Origin: Anaerophaga thermohalophila str. Valhall
GTDB lineage: Bacteria; Bacteroidota; Bacteroidia; Bacteroidales; Marinilabiliaceae
Reading direction: 5' to 3'
Assembly (NCBI RefSeq): GCF_000250735.1
Contig: NZ_AHZV01000247.1
Coordinates: forward strand, 1 to 35,583
DNA length: 35,583 nucleotides
In this document: piece after piece, positions 28,496 through 35,450 of the stretch
Layout: every line of letters starts with the position of its first letter
Numbering within the stretch: the stretch's first letter is position 1
The notes under the pieces: generated by a model
Seen by the model: only the letters and a program-made list of their open reading frames with translations
Databases searched by the model: none
Told to the model about the DNA's origin: nothing
Program-made: the position numbers and the translations under genes

Positions 28496-30358
28496 CTATC
28501 TAATATTCATGGGATGTCGAAGTTTCATGACCATGCCTTCCATTAAGGTTATCCAGAGGTTTCCCTCATCGTCGGTCACTATTTTGTTTATCGAAGAATT
28601 GCCGGCTTTGTATTTCCATAAAACCCGTCTGCCATCGGACGAGACAATCGTGACCAGCCCGTTTTTGGTAGCCCCGGCAACCCACTTGTTACCGGCCACA
28701 ACCGGGCACGGATTGTGGTCGTAGTTAATACCCGCGTCAATGGTCCACAATGTCTTTGGATTGGCTGTCAGGGAGGACATGGCTAAGATGGAATCGTTCA
28801 TCAGTTTGGCATAAACCTGTGTTCCGTCGGGGCTAATACCCATGGACTCACGCACCTGGTGCTCGTTTGTTCGCCATAGCTGCTTCCCGGTTTCAAGGTC
28901 GATGGCTGTCATATACCGGTCGGGGGCAACAATAAATACCTTCCCGTTAGAGATAACAGGCTTAATATTGCCGGGAGAATAAAGCTTCACGGAAGTGCCG
29001 TTGTTCCATTTCCATCTCAGCGCCCCCGTTTCTTTATCGAGGCTGTAAAGATGCCTGTCCCAGGCGCCAAAAACTACTTCCTTTTTGCCAAGTGCCGGTT
29101 TACCCTGAACCAGACCGTCTATATCGCTGTATTTCCAGAGAACAGAACCATCGGACATATCTATTTTGAAAAACCCGGAATGACCACCTCCGATATAAAG
29201 CACATCGTTTTCAACAGCACCCTCGGCAAGTACCGGAGATCCTGCATTTACGCTCCAAACTTCGCGGCCATCGGATACGTCCAGCCCGATTATATTGCCT
29301 TCCACATTCCCGAAAGCCACCACTTCACCATTGGTAACCGGTGTTGAAAAAAGTGCGCCTTCGTATCGCTTCTCCCAGATCGCCTTTTTATCAGCAATTC
29401 TTAAACCTTTGATATATCCCAGGGAGTTGCCATATACCAATAATGAATCATTAATAAGGCAAGGACCGGTGAAGATGGAAGCGGTATCTTTTAATTCAAA
29501 CTCTACCTGTACATCAGGATATTTTGAATTAACAGAATAATCGGGACGTGTCGAAACGGGAATTGCCTTCAATGTATCCGGGGATGACAAGTCGAAAGCG
29601 AAAAAGGGTTCTCCTTTACTTTCACCTGGCTCTTTATTAAAAACAAAAGCACTGTCATTCCTTAGTTCCAACAAGGTGAATCCGGGATCGTCGAATTGAG
29701 AAGTAACCAGAGAGCGCCCCATAATACCTGGAATTCCCTCAAAGTTTAAGAGTTTAAGTCTGTGGCCGTGGCCGCATAAATCAAGTTTACAATCATGTTT
29801 TTTAAGAATATCCACAACATCAGGCCAATTGTCCAAACCATCGGCCAGCGGATAATGCGCCATGGCAATCAGTACTTTATCGTTGTTTTCATCATCATTG
29901 AGCACCCTTTCAAGCCATTTCAGGTCTTCCTGCTTCACATGTCCGTCGCCCATTTTCATGTAAGGGCCGGTGTTGAATCCAACAAACAAATAATCTTCGG
30001 TGCTGAAAACAAATCTGTCGTTCTCCCAGAGCTCATTAAACATCAATCCGGCCGTTTCCGACCAATTGGTTTCATGATTTCCGGGAATTGTATAATACGG
30101 CACCGTGAGTTTGTCCAACACTTTTTTTGCAGCCAGCAGCTCCGCATTGGAACCGGTATTGGTCAAATCGCCGGTAACCACCACAAAGTCAGGCTGCAGT
30201 GCATTAATATCATCAACTACCAGATCAAGATTTTTCTCTGCCTCCGATCCTGGAGATACGTGAATATCGGTAAGTTGAGCAATTCGCAACGTTTCAGAAT
30301 CAGAATTGCAGGCAGAAAAACCAATAGCGACGATAAAAGCAAAGAATAGTTTTCGCAT
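28496..30358 (-). CDS. Metallophosphoesterase fused to a PQQ-like beta-propeller, lipoprotein
   Basis: Two parts in one exported protein. The N-terminal half is a calcineurin-like phosphoesterase with LTDIHVSPG, VVTGDLTNTGS, PGNHETNWS, MAHYPL and LCGHGHRLK, the usual set of two-metal ligands. The C-terminal half has PQQ-type propeller repeats, for example GREVWSVNAGSPVLAEGAV, DGSVLWKYSD, TGALRWKWNNG and TGKQLWRTNE. I chose the ATG at 30358 because it starts the lipoprotein signal MRKLFFAFIVAIGFSAC; an upstream ATG at 30391 adds 11 residues. It is the first gene of the SusC2-SusD2 operon. The substrate is unknown: a phosphate ester or phosphodiester on the imported material, or a cell-surface sensor role, are possible. 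Confidence 0.85.
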   Translation of the reverse strand: MRKLFFAFIVAIGFSACNSDSETLRIAQLTDIHVSPGSEAEKNLDLVVDDINALQPDFVVVTGDLTNTGSNAELLAAKKVLDKLTVPYYTIPGNHETNWSETAGLMFNELWENDRFVFSTEDYLFVGFNTGPYMKMGDGHVKQEDLKWLERVLNDDENNDKVLIAMAHYPLADGLDNWPDVVDILKKHDCKLDLCGHGHRLKLLNFEGIPGIMGRSLVTSQFDDPGFTLLELRNDSAFVFNKEPGESKGEPFFAFDLSSPDTLKAIPVSTRPDYSVNSKYPDVQVEFELKDTASIFTGPCLINDSLLVYGNSLGYIKGLRIADKKAIWEKRYEGALFSTPVTNGEVVAFGNVEGNIIGLDVSDGREVWSVNAGSPVLAEGAVENDVLYIGGGHSGFFKIDMSDGSVLWKYSDIDGLVQGKPALGKKEVVFGAWDRHLYSLDKETGALRWKWNNGTSVKLYSPGNIKPVISNGKVFIVAPDRYMTAIDLETGKQLWRTNEHQVRESMGISPDGTQVYAKLMNDSILAMSSLTANPKTLWTIDAGINYDHNPCPVVAGNKWVAGATKNGLVTIVSSDGRRVLWKYKAGNSSINKIVTDDEGNLWITLMEGMVMKLRHPMNIR

Positions 30359-30412
30359 TGGATATGGTAATTTAATCAGTCGTTTTCGCATTTCATTAGT
30401 ATATAATTTACT

Positions 30413-30436
30413 TAAGTCATTGGCCTAAAGGAACTC
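30413..30436 (-). promoter_or_regulatory. Leader motif shared with 2053-2076
   Basis: Starts TAAGTCATTGGCC on the plus strand; 21 of 24 bases match the copy upstream of the FAD oxidoreductase. It lies 22 nt above the ATG at 30391 (55 nt above the preferred start at 30358). It may co-regulate the SusC2 operon and the oxidoreductase. Two copies are weak evidence. Confidence 0.35.
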
Positions 30437-30456
30437 GCATGCAAGAACTTATACAT

Positions 30457-30497
30457 ATTCTTGTTGTTGCAAACCTTGCCATGCTCGTTTCATTTTA
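30457..30497. repeat. 41-bp intergenic repeat, copy 2
   Basis: Matches 23314-23354 at 35 of 41 positions, including an unbroken TTGCCATGCTCGTTTCAT. It lies directly after the dipeptide epimerase stop and ahead of the metallophosphoesterase gene, inside the 120-bp gap that probably contains a promoter. Confidence 0.55.
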
Positions 30498-30514
30498 CTT
30501 GTTTATTAAGAGTC

Positions 30515-31666
30515 TTACCTGGGCACAACCCCTATTCCCGGCCTGTCGGGCAGCACCACGCGTCCGTCGACCACTTTCAGCCCGTCGAACACATCGTTGC
30601 TGATCAGGAGGTTTCCGTCCAGATCGGCCCAGTCGGCCAGGGGTGAAAGTTGGGCTGCTGCTGTTACCGCACAGGATGTTTCGGTCATACAGCCAAACAT
30701 TACTTTCATGCCAAGTCCTTTGGCGGTTAGCGCCATTTGATGAGCAGCCCGCATTCCGCCGCATTTCATCAGTTTGATATTAACACCACTGTAAACGCCG
30801 AATACTTTACTGATATCATCCATGGTTTGAACGGCTTCGTCAGCAATAACGGGAAGGGGACTCTCCTGAGTAAGCCGGGCAATATCGTCAACGGCCGTTT
30901 TAGGCATCGGCTGCTCCACAAAAACAACACCCTGCTCTTTCAGCCAGTGTATCATTTCGAGTGCTTCACCGCGGTCTTTCCATCCCTGATTCACATCCAC
31001 ACAAAGCGGTTTATCGGTAACGGCCCTCACATTTTCAATCATTTTGCGGTCGTTACCTCCGCCCAGTTTTACCTTCAGTATATTATAAGGAGCCGCCTCG
31101 CGGGTTTTTTCTCTGACAACATCAGGTTTATCAATGCCTATCGTGAAAGAGGTATCCGGTGTATGTTCGGGGTTGAATCCCCAAATGCGGTACCAGGGCT
31201 GTTGCATCAGCTTACCAACCAAATCATGCAGGGCAATATCTACCGATGCTTTGGCAGCATAATTGCCGGGTGCCAGACCGTCGATATATTCGAGAATATC
31301 GGCAATCAGGAAGGGGTCATTAAACCGGCTGAGGTCTGCTTTCGAAAGGAATTTCCGTACCGACTCATGACTCTCCCCAAGATATGGGGGCATAGATGCC
31401 TCTCCATAGCCCGTTATTCCGTCATATTCGATTTCGGTAAGCATCACCGGCGTAGTGGTTCTGCTGCCCGAAGCAAGAGTAAAAGCGTGTTTAAGCTGTA
31501 ATTCGTATGGTTTAAATTTTAATGTCATCTTCTTGCGCACCGTTGTTTTTCTCCTGTTGCCGGAACTATTGCACGCATTCATTCCGGTGACCAGAAATGC
31601 TGACCCGGCAATAAATCCGGCTGTTTTCAGAAAATCACGTCTGTTTTTGTTTTTTCCCATAATCAC
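30515..31666 (-). CDS. Exported dipeptide epimerase (L-Ala-D/L-Glu epimerase type, enolase superfamily)
   Basis: A 383-residue enolase-superfamily enzyme whose members convert L-Ala-D-Glu, from murein stem peptides, to L-Ala-L-Glu. Active-site blocks are visible: KVKLGG (Lys about 197), DVNQGW (about 225), VEQP (about 248), ADEA (about 273) and NIKLMKCGG (about 297), plus DLDGN near the C-terminus as in dipeptide epimerases. Unusually, it begins with a twin-arginine signal (NRRDFLKTAGFIAGSAF) ending near GMNAC, so it should be exported folded and perhaps lipid-anchored; well-known homologues are cytoplasmic. It starts 5 nt after the NlpC/P60 stop, an arrangement like B. subtilis ykfB/ykfC. 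Other dipeptide specificities are possible. Confidence 0.88.
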   Translation of the reverse strand: MIMGKNKNRRDFLKTAGFIAGSAFLVTGMNACNSSGNRRKTTVRKKMTLKFKPYELQLKHAFTLASGSRTTTPVMLTEIEYDGITGYGEASMPPYLGESHESVRKFLSKADLSRFNDPFLIADILEYIDGLAPGNYAAKASVDIALHDLVGKLMQQPWYRIWGFNPEHTPDTSFTIGIDKPDVVREKTREAAPYNILKVKLGGGNDRKMIENVRAVTDKPLCVDVNQGWKDRGEALEMIHWLKEQGVVFVEQPMPKTAVDDIARLTQESPLPVIADEAVQTMDDISKVFGVYSGVNIKLMKCGGMRAAHQMALTAKGLGMKVMFGCMTETSCAVTAAAQLSPLADWADLDGNLLISNDVFDGLKVVDGRVVLPDRPGIGVVPR

Positions 31667-31671
31667 GGTTT

Positions 31672-32838
31672 TTATGGTTTTGCGTACCAGGGATGTTTCA
31701 ATAAGTGGACGATACCTTCAGCTTCCCGACAGCCATTGATCCGTCTGGCTTTAACCAGTGTGTTTGCCCTGTAAGGGCTATAATTCAATCTGGTGCTGTC
31801 AAGACTGTTTATCTTCACTTTTCCTGCCTCATGTATAAACTCCGAATCGCCAATGTATAATCCCACGTGTGTAATCCGGTCACTCCCTTTGCGCGGAGCA
31901 AAAAAGAGCAAATCGCCTGTTTTGAACACCTCGAAGCCCTGGTCAACAGGTATTTCTTCTCCATACCCGGCCTGCAACGAGGCGTCCCTTGCCAGAACAA
32001 TTCCCTGAAGCCGGTAAACCGTTTTGGTAAATCCGCTGCAATCAAGGGCACGAACAGATGTCCCTCCCCATAGATAAGGGGTTCTGAGAAGACTTAATGC
32101 CCTTTTTTTAAGTTTCTGAACATCTGCCGAATCGGGAAAATGCACCTCATCAAAGGGTACAATATCCGATGCATTGACAAAACCTGTAATCCCGGCTGGC
32201 GTCGTTACAAAAACCTTATCATTTTCACGGTCGGTCTCTTCGATCAGGCATCCGGCAACCAAATCACCAACAACATTGCCGGTTGCTTTATCTCTGATGG
32301 CCGAACAACGACTTGTTACCATTACTTTCGGAGCTTTTTTCCAGGCTTTCCATCCGGCCGAATCGGTAAACTGAACAGCTGCCTTTTCGCACCATCCCAG
32401 GTACCGGTCGGGACTCTGAATGTATACCCACCCTCCTTTTTCTTTAAGGACTCTGACCGGCATTCCCATCAAAGCCTGGCTTACCATGGGGGCAGTATGA
32501 GAGGCTGACGAACGCATAGTGGCCACACTCAGATCGATAATACCAAAAGGTGCAGACACATTATGAGGCAAAACCACGACACTGTCCTGTATATAAAATC
32601 CGTTTGCAATCAAAGTGTCCATCAGCGCTGATTTCAGGGTCCGGTCATCAATTTCCCCTGACAGGATAAATGTTTTACCTCCTACACGTTCGAAGGAAAT
32701 ATCAAACACATTTTCCCGTAAGTCTCCCACGTTTTCATCCTGAAACTGCGAAATAACTTCATCTATCTTCCGGTCGCCTGCGCACCCCGAAAGAAGCACT
32801 AACAAAGAGATTATTATGCCGAAAATGAATGCCTTCAT
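31672..32838 (-). CDS. NlpC/P60 lipoprotein, likely gamma-D-glutamyl-diamino acid endopeptidase (YkfC-like)
   Basis: A 388-residue lipoprotein (signal ending LLVLLSGC). A divergent N-terminal domain is followed by SH3b-like segments (GMPVRVLKEKGGWVYIQSPDRYLGW and KVFVTTPAGITGFV) and a C-terminal NlpC/P60 cysteine peptidase. The catalytic Cys is in ALDCSGF (about 266), the His in THVGLYIG (about 321), and a third polar residue in FIHEAG (about 335). The layout matches YkfC-type enzymes that cut between D-Glu and the diamino acid in free muropeptides with an N-terminal L-Ala. That product is the substrate of the dipeptide epimerase encoded 5 nt downstream. A consensus promoter and operator-like sites lie upstream. 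Confidence 0.9.
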   Translation of the reverse strand: MKAFIFGIIISLLVLLSGCAGDRKIDEVISQFQDENVGDLRENVFDISFERVGGKTFILSGEIDDRTLKSALMDTLIANGFYIQDSVVVLPHNVSAPFGIIDLSVATMRSSASHTAPMVSQALMGMPVRVLKEKGGWVYIQSPDRYLGWCEKAAVQFTDSAGWKAWKKAPKVMVTSRCSAIRDKATGNVVGDLVAGCLIEETDRENDKVFVTTPAGITGFVNASDIVPFDEVHFPDSADVQKLKKRALSLLRTPYLWGGTSVRALDCSGFTKTVYRLQGIVLARDASLQAGYGEEIPVDQGFEVFKTGDLLFFAPRKGSDRITHVGLYIGDSEFIHEAGKVKINSLDSTRLNYSPYRANTLVKARRINGCREAEGIVHLLKHPWYAKP

Positions 32839-32865
32839 ACTATTTTTTAAATAACAAGCGTATTT

Positions 32866-32881
32866 TTGTATTACATCTTAC
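32866..32881 (-). promoter_or_regulatory. Operator-like site A at the NlpC/P60 promoter
   Basis: TTGTATTACATCTTAC on the plus strand, identical over all 16 bases to the site at 35345-35360 upstream of the transglutaminase gene. It lies 7 nt below the -7 element, so it would cover the transcription start. A related site is at 32944. The palindromic core suggests a dimeric repressor; the protein is unknown. Confidence 0.55.
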
Positions 32882-32887
32882 CGAGTT

Positions 32888-32918
32888 CAAAATTAATGTT
32901 AAATTTTTAAAGCACAAA
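32888..32918 (-). promoter_or_regulatory. Bacteroidota-type promoter for the NlpC/P60-epimerase operon
   Basis: The minus strand reads TTTG (32915-32918), a 19-base spacer, then TAATTTTG (32888-32895), matching TTTG/TAnnTTTG exactly. Transcription would begin near 32881, about 43 nt before the ATG. Operator-like sites lie on both sides. Confidence 0.65.
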
Positions 32919-32943
32919 CATTTTTTAATTGTTTTATATCATA

Positions 32944-32962
32944 TAAGATGTATTACATGTTA
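32944..32962 (-). promoter_or_regulatory. Operator-like site B upstream of the NlpC/P60 promoter
   Basis: TAAGATGTATTACATGTTA contains the perfect palindrome ATGTATTACAT and matches site A at 13 of 15 core positions. It lies 26 nt upstream of the -33 element, with its core 82 bp from that of site A. Confidence 0.45.
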
Positions 32963-33076
32963 AAAAAGAAAAAATAACTCTTGTAAAAATTTATTTTACA
33001 GGCATTTAATTGTAAATGTTAAATTTTGAACAGTGAGAAAAAAAATACTTTTTTACAATCTATAGATGAGTGCGTT

Positions 33077-33209
33077 ATAAAAAGCATATTTTTGTCAAAA
33101 TCAAGGCGTTTTAAATTTTTGTACCGGAGTTAACTCGTTGTTAATGAGGATGCAAAAATTTAAAACAACACAGAGTTTGGCAATAAAGATGCTTTTTAGA
33201 CCGGGCTCA
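33077..33209. repeat. MITE-like palindromic element, copy 1 (inverted relative to copy 2)
   Basis: This element matches the reverse complement of 35451-35583 at 130 of 133 positions. Internally it is palindromic: terminal arms TAAAAAGCAT (33078-33087) and ATGCTTTTTA (33189-33198), and inner arms GTTTTAAATTTTTG (33108-33121) and CAAAAATTTAAAAC (33153-33166). It is non-coding, with no transposase nearby. The two copies bracket the transglutaminase gene. Confidence 0.85.
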
Positions 33210-33273
33210 CAGATACAAATATTGACCCTGCCGGATACCATTGATTGAACCTATAATTCTGTATTTTATCCCT

Positions 33274-33404
33274 CTAATTAGTGTCTGTTCATAAAGTACC
33301 ATTTGCTGTGTTACGCTCGCCGCCAAAATCCTCATTTACGAGTAGCAAACTCCGTTTTTGGCGGCTTCGCAAGCCTTGCAACCGGCACTTTCTGAACAGA
33401 CACA
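33274..33404. repeat. Palindromic intergenic repeat element
   Basis: The ends are inverted copies: AGTGTCTGTTCATAAAGT at the left and ACTTTCTGAACAGACAC at the right. Inner arms CGCCGCCAAAA and TTTTTGGCGGC also pair, giving a long hairpin. The left 46 bases recur at 33442-33487 with three changes. The right part recurs at 1-80, at the other edge of the window. Confidence 0.75.
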
Positions 33405-33441
33405 CATATTGTGAAAATTTTTGCGAGTTTATGGACACGCA

Positions 33442-33487
33442 CTAATTAGTGTCTGTCCATAAAGTACCATTTGCTTCGTTACGCTCG
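33442..33487. repeat. Partial second copy of the palindromic repeat
   Basis: This is a direct repeat of 33274-33319 with 43 of 46 bases identical, including CATAAAGTACCATTTGCT. It joins GGACACGCACTAATTAGTGTCTGTCC (33433-33458), itself a near-perfect inverted repeat, so successive insertions or slippage may have stacked partial copies here. Confidence 0.65.
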
Positions 33488-33599
33488 TCTTGAAAAAAGT
33501 CTAAACCCAAAGACCCAGTGACGCAAAGTTTTTATTATGAGAAGGAATTGCGAATTAGGAGGAACGACGAAGAATCTCCCTAAAACACCTGCCGCAGCT

Positions 33600-33835
33600 C
33601 CGCAGCTTATTCTATTCATAAAATCATTCTGCTACCGGTCTTCCACCGCTCCGCGGTTAATTTCTAATAACTACTCGTCTAATCGCCTACCAGCCTAATC
33701 ACCTATTAACCTATTGACCTACTGACCTAATACCCTGCCTCGCCGCGCCCTATTCAAATTGGACCATCCTACCCTTCTACCCTTCCACCCTTCCTCCATG
33801 CCCAAGGCCCATCGCCCTTCTTTTGACTGAAAACC
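33600..33835. repeat. Low-complexity C/T-rich stretch after the transglutaminase gene
   Basis: The plus strand shows degenerate short units such as CCTATTAACCTATTGACC and CTACCCTTCTACCCTTCC with no credible gene. It lies directly behind the transglutaminase stop, mirroring the polypyrimidine stretch behind the AGE gene. Together with the palindromic repeats, the gap 32839-33846 is about 1 kb of promoter plus repeat DNA. Confidence 0.6.
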
Positions 33836-33846
33836 AAATCGCCCAC

Positions 33847-35298
33847 TTACAACCCTTTAACATCCACATTGTATGTCCAGTCATCAAAGTACAGGTTTCC
33901 GTTTTTCCATTCTGCCTCGCCTCTCTGAAAGTCCCAGGGTTCGCTCCGGGGCCATTGTTTCGGGGGACAAAACCGGCGGCCGTAATCTTCATTCACGATA
34001 AACCGGTATGCATCAATTCCTGATATGTAAAATTCCCTGATTCGCTGATCATCGCTTCTTTGCAGCTTAAAAGAAACATCCACGGGCACCCATCCTACGC
34101 CGTCGTACCATACCTGACACCAGTCGTGCAGGTTTACATGTCCGGGATGCAGCATCCATCCGCTTTGCCAGCGTGCGGGAATACCTTTGTAGCGACACAA
34201 GGTCATGAACAGCAGGGTTTGCATTCCGCAGTCACCATGTTTATGATCCAGTGTATATTCGGAGATGTTATTGATTAATCCGTATTCAACGGCCCTGGCC
34301 CAGGGAATATTCTCATTAATCCAGTAATAGAATTGTCTTACCATTTCAAAAGGAAGCATCCCGTCATCGGTGAGTGAGTCGGCCAACTCCTTTATTCTGT
34401 CGCTAAAAACAATATGAGGAGGCCTTTCGGCCAGGTAAGGCAACAATGTATCGGGGATGGTTGTAAAACGTGACTGCATCAATTGTTCAGGAGCGAAATA
34501 CTGAGCTTTGCCGGTAATTTTTGAAACTATGGAGAATTCTGCTGCACCGTCACTTCCTGCTTTCTTTTGCAGGAAAACCGACTGATGGGGACATTCTCTT
34601 GCACTTATCTCAAAATCTTCTACCGAACTCCTCAGAAGTTTAACGTCCGTTTGCCTTTCACTGCCGCGGGTCCCGAAAGGCAACCATACAGAAACCATAC
34701 TGCCGGGAGTAACATTTCCGGGTAAAACTTTTAACGAATAACTGAGCATAAACTCTCTGGGACAAACCGTTTGTCCAGGCTGTTTAGAGGCCGACTCTGC
34801 AAAAACATTCCTGATGTGTTCCACACAAAATGCTCCCAGGTCATCGTCATTAAGTCCTTTTACACCTGCTACGGCAGCAAGCGAATCGTTAAGAAGAACA
34901 AGATTGTAGGGTGCATTTTTGAAGTATCTTTTCTTCCCGTCAATCAGCATACACTCAAGTTGTCCGCTATGTTCCCACTGCCGCATTTGTTCCACGGTAC
35001 ACTCAATACCTTTACGCTCGAGCCTTTCAACAATATCATTCTCCGTAAAGGGATACTCGCTTTGGTATCGTCTCATGTAATCTGTCAAACTGTCAACAAA
35101 AAATCTGATTTCCGGCTCAACAGGCTCTCTTACCCGGGCAATCGCTTCCCTGAGTTCCGAAAATTCACGGGCATTATATAATCTGCTCAGATGGGAGATT
35201 AGCGCTTCGTCAGATTTTTTATTATTATTGCATGAAACGCCCATCATAAGTAGTAGTCCCCAGTAACTCACCTTTTTAATTATATTACATATTATCAT
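33847..35298 (-). CDS. Transglutaminase-fold lipoprotein
   Basis: A 483-residue lipoprotein (signal ending MMGVSC, then NNNKKSDEAL). The C-terminal third is a transglutaminase-like cysteine peptidase fold: Cys in KHGDCGMQTL (about 357), His in HVNLHDWCQVWYD (about 388), Asp in VPVDVSF (about 405). The N-terminal 300 residues include an alpha-helical region (YNAREFSELREAIARVREP) and a beta-rich middle (SMVSVWLPFGTRGSERQTD) that I do not recognise. The activity is unknown; proteolysis or amide hydrolysis of a surface peptide is possible. The gene is solitary, has its own promoter and operator-like site, and is flanked by inverted copies of a 133-bp element. The shared 16-bp site links it to the NlpC/P60 operon. 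Confidence 0.85.
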   Translation of the reverse strand: MIICNIIKKVSYWGLLLMMGVSCNNNKKSDEALISHLSRLYNAREFSELREAIARVREPVEPEIRFFVDSLTDYMRRYQSEYPFTENDIVERLERKGIECTVEQMRQWEHSGQLECMLIDGKKRYFKNAPYNLVLLNDSLAAVAGVKGLNDDDLGAFCVEHIRNVFAESASKQPGQTVCPREFMLSYSLKVLPGNVTPGSMVSVWLPFGTRGSERQTDVKLLRSSVEDFEISARECPHQSVFLQKKAGSDGAAEFSIVSKITGKAQYFAPEQLMQSRFTTIPDTLLPYLAERPPHIVFSDRIKELADSLTDDGMLPFEMVRQFYYWINENIPWARAVEYGLINNISEYTLDHKHGDCGMQTLLFMTLCRYKGIPARWQSGWMLHPGHVNLHDWCQVWYDGVGWVPVDVSFKLQRSDDQRIREFYISGIDAYRFIVNEDYGRRFCPPKQWPRSEPWDFQRGEAEWKNGNLYFDDWTYNVDVKGL

Positions 35299-35344
35299 CC
35301 GACAAAAAAATGATATTTTCTGAAAATATTTTTACATTTGTTTG

Positions 35345-35360
35345 TTGTATTACATCTTAC
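35345..35360 (-). promoter_or_regulatory. Operator-like site C at the transglutaminase promoter
   Basis: TTGTATTACATCTTAC, identical to site A. It abuts the -7 element and would cover the transcription start 47-62 nt upstream of the transglutaminase ATG. Confidence 0.55.
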
Positions 35361-35391
35361 AAACTTACAATTCGTTTGTCATAAAAACAAT
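35360..35391 (-). promoter_or_regulatory. Probable promoter for the transglutaminase gene
   Basis: The minus strand reads ATTG (35388-35391, one mismatch to TTTG), a 20-base spacer, then TAAGTTTG (35360-35367), a perfect -7 element. Transcription would start near 35353, inside site C. Confidence 0.55.
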
Positions 35392-35450
35392 AACAATTTT
35401 AATAAAGGGGTTATTTTTAACGTTATCTTCACATGCAAATGATGTATTTA

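Noticed and set aside
30737-31501. Plus-strand reading frame of 254 codons
   Set aside because: Entirely antisense to the dipeptide epimerase, whose active-site motifs are all present; the frame is a by-product of codon bias.
33600-33835. CRISPR-like array in the short repeated CCTATTAA-type units
   Set aside because: The units are about 8 bases, degenerate and without spacers; no cas genes are present.
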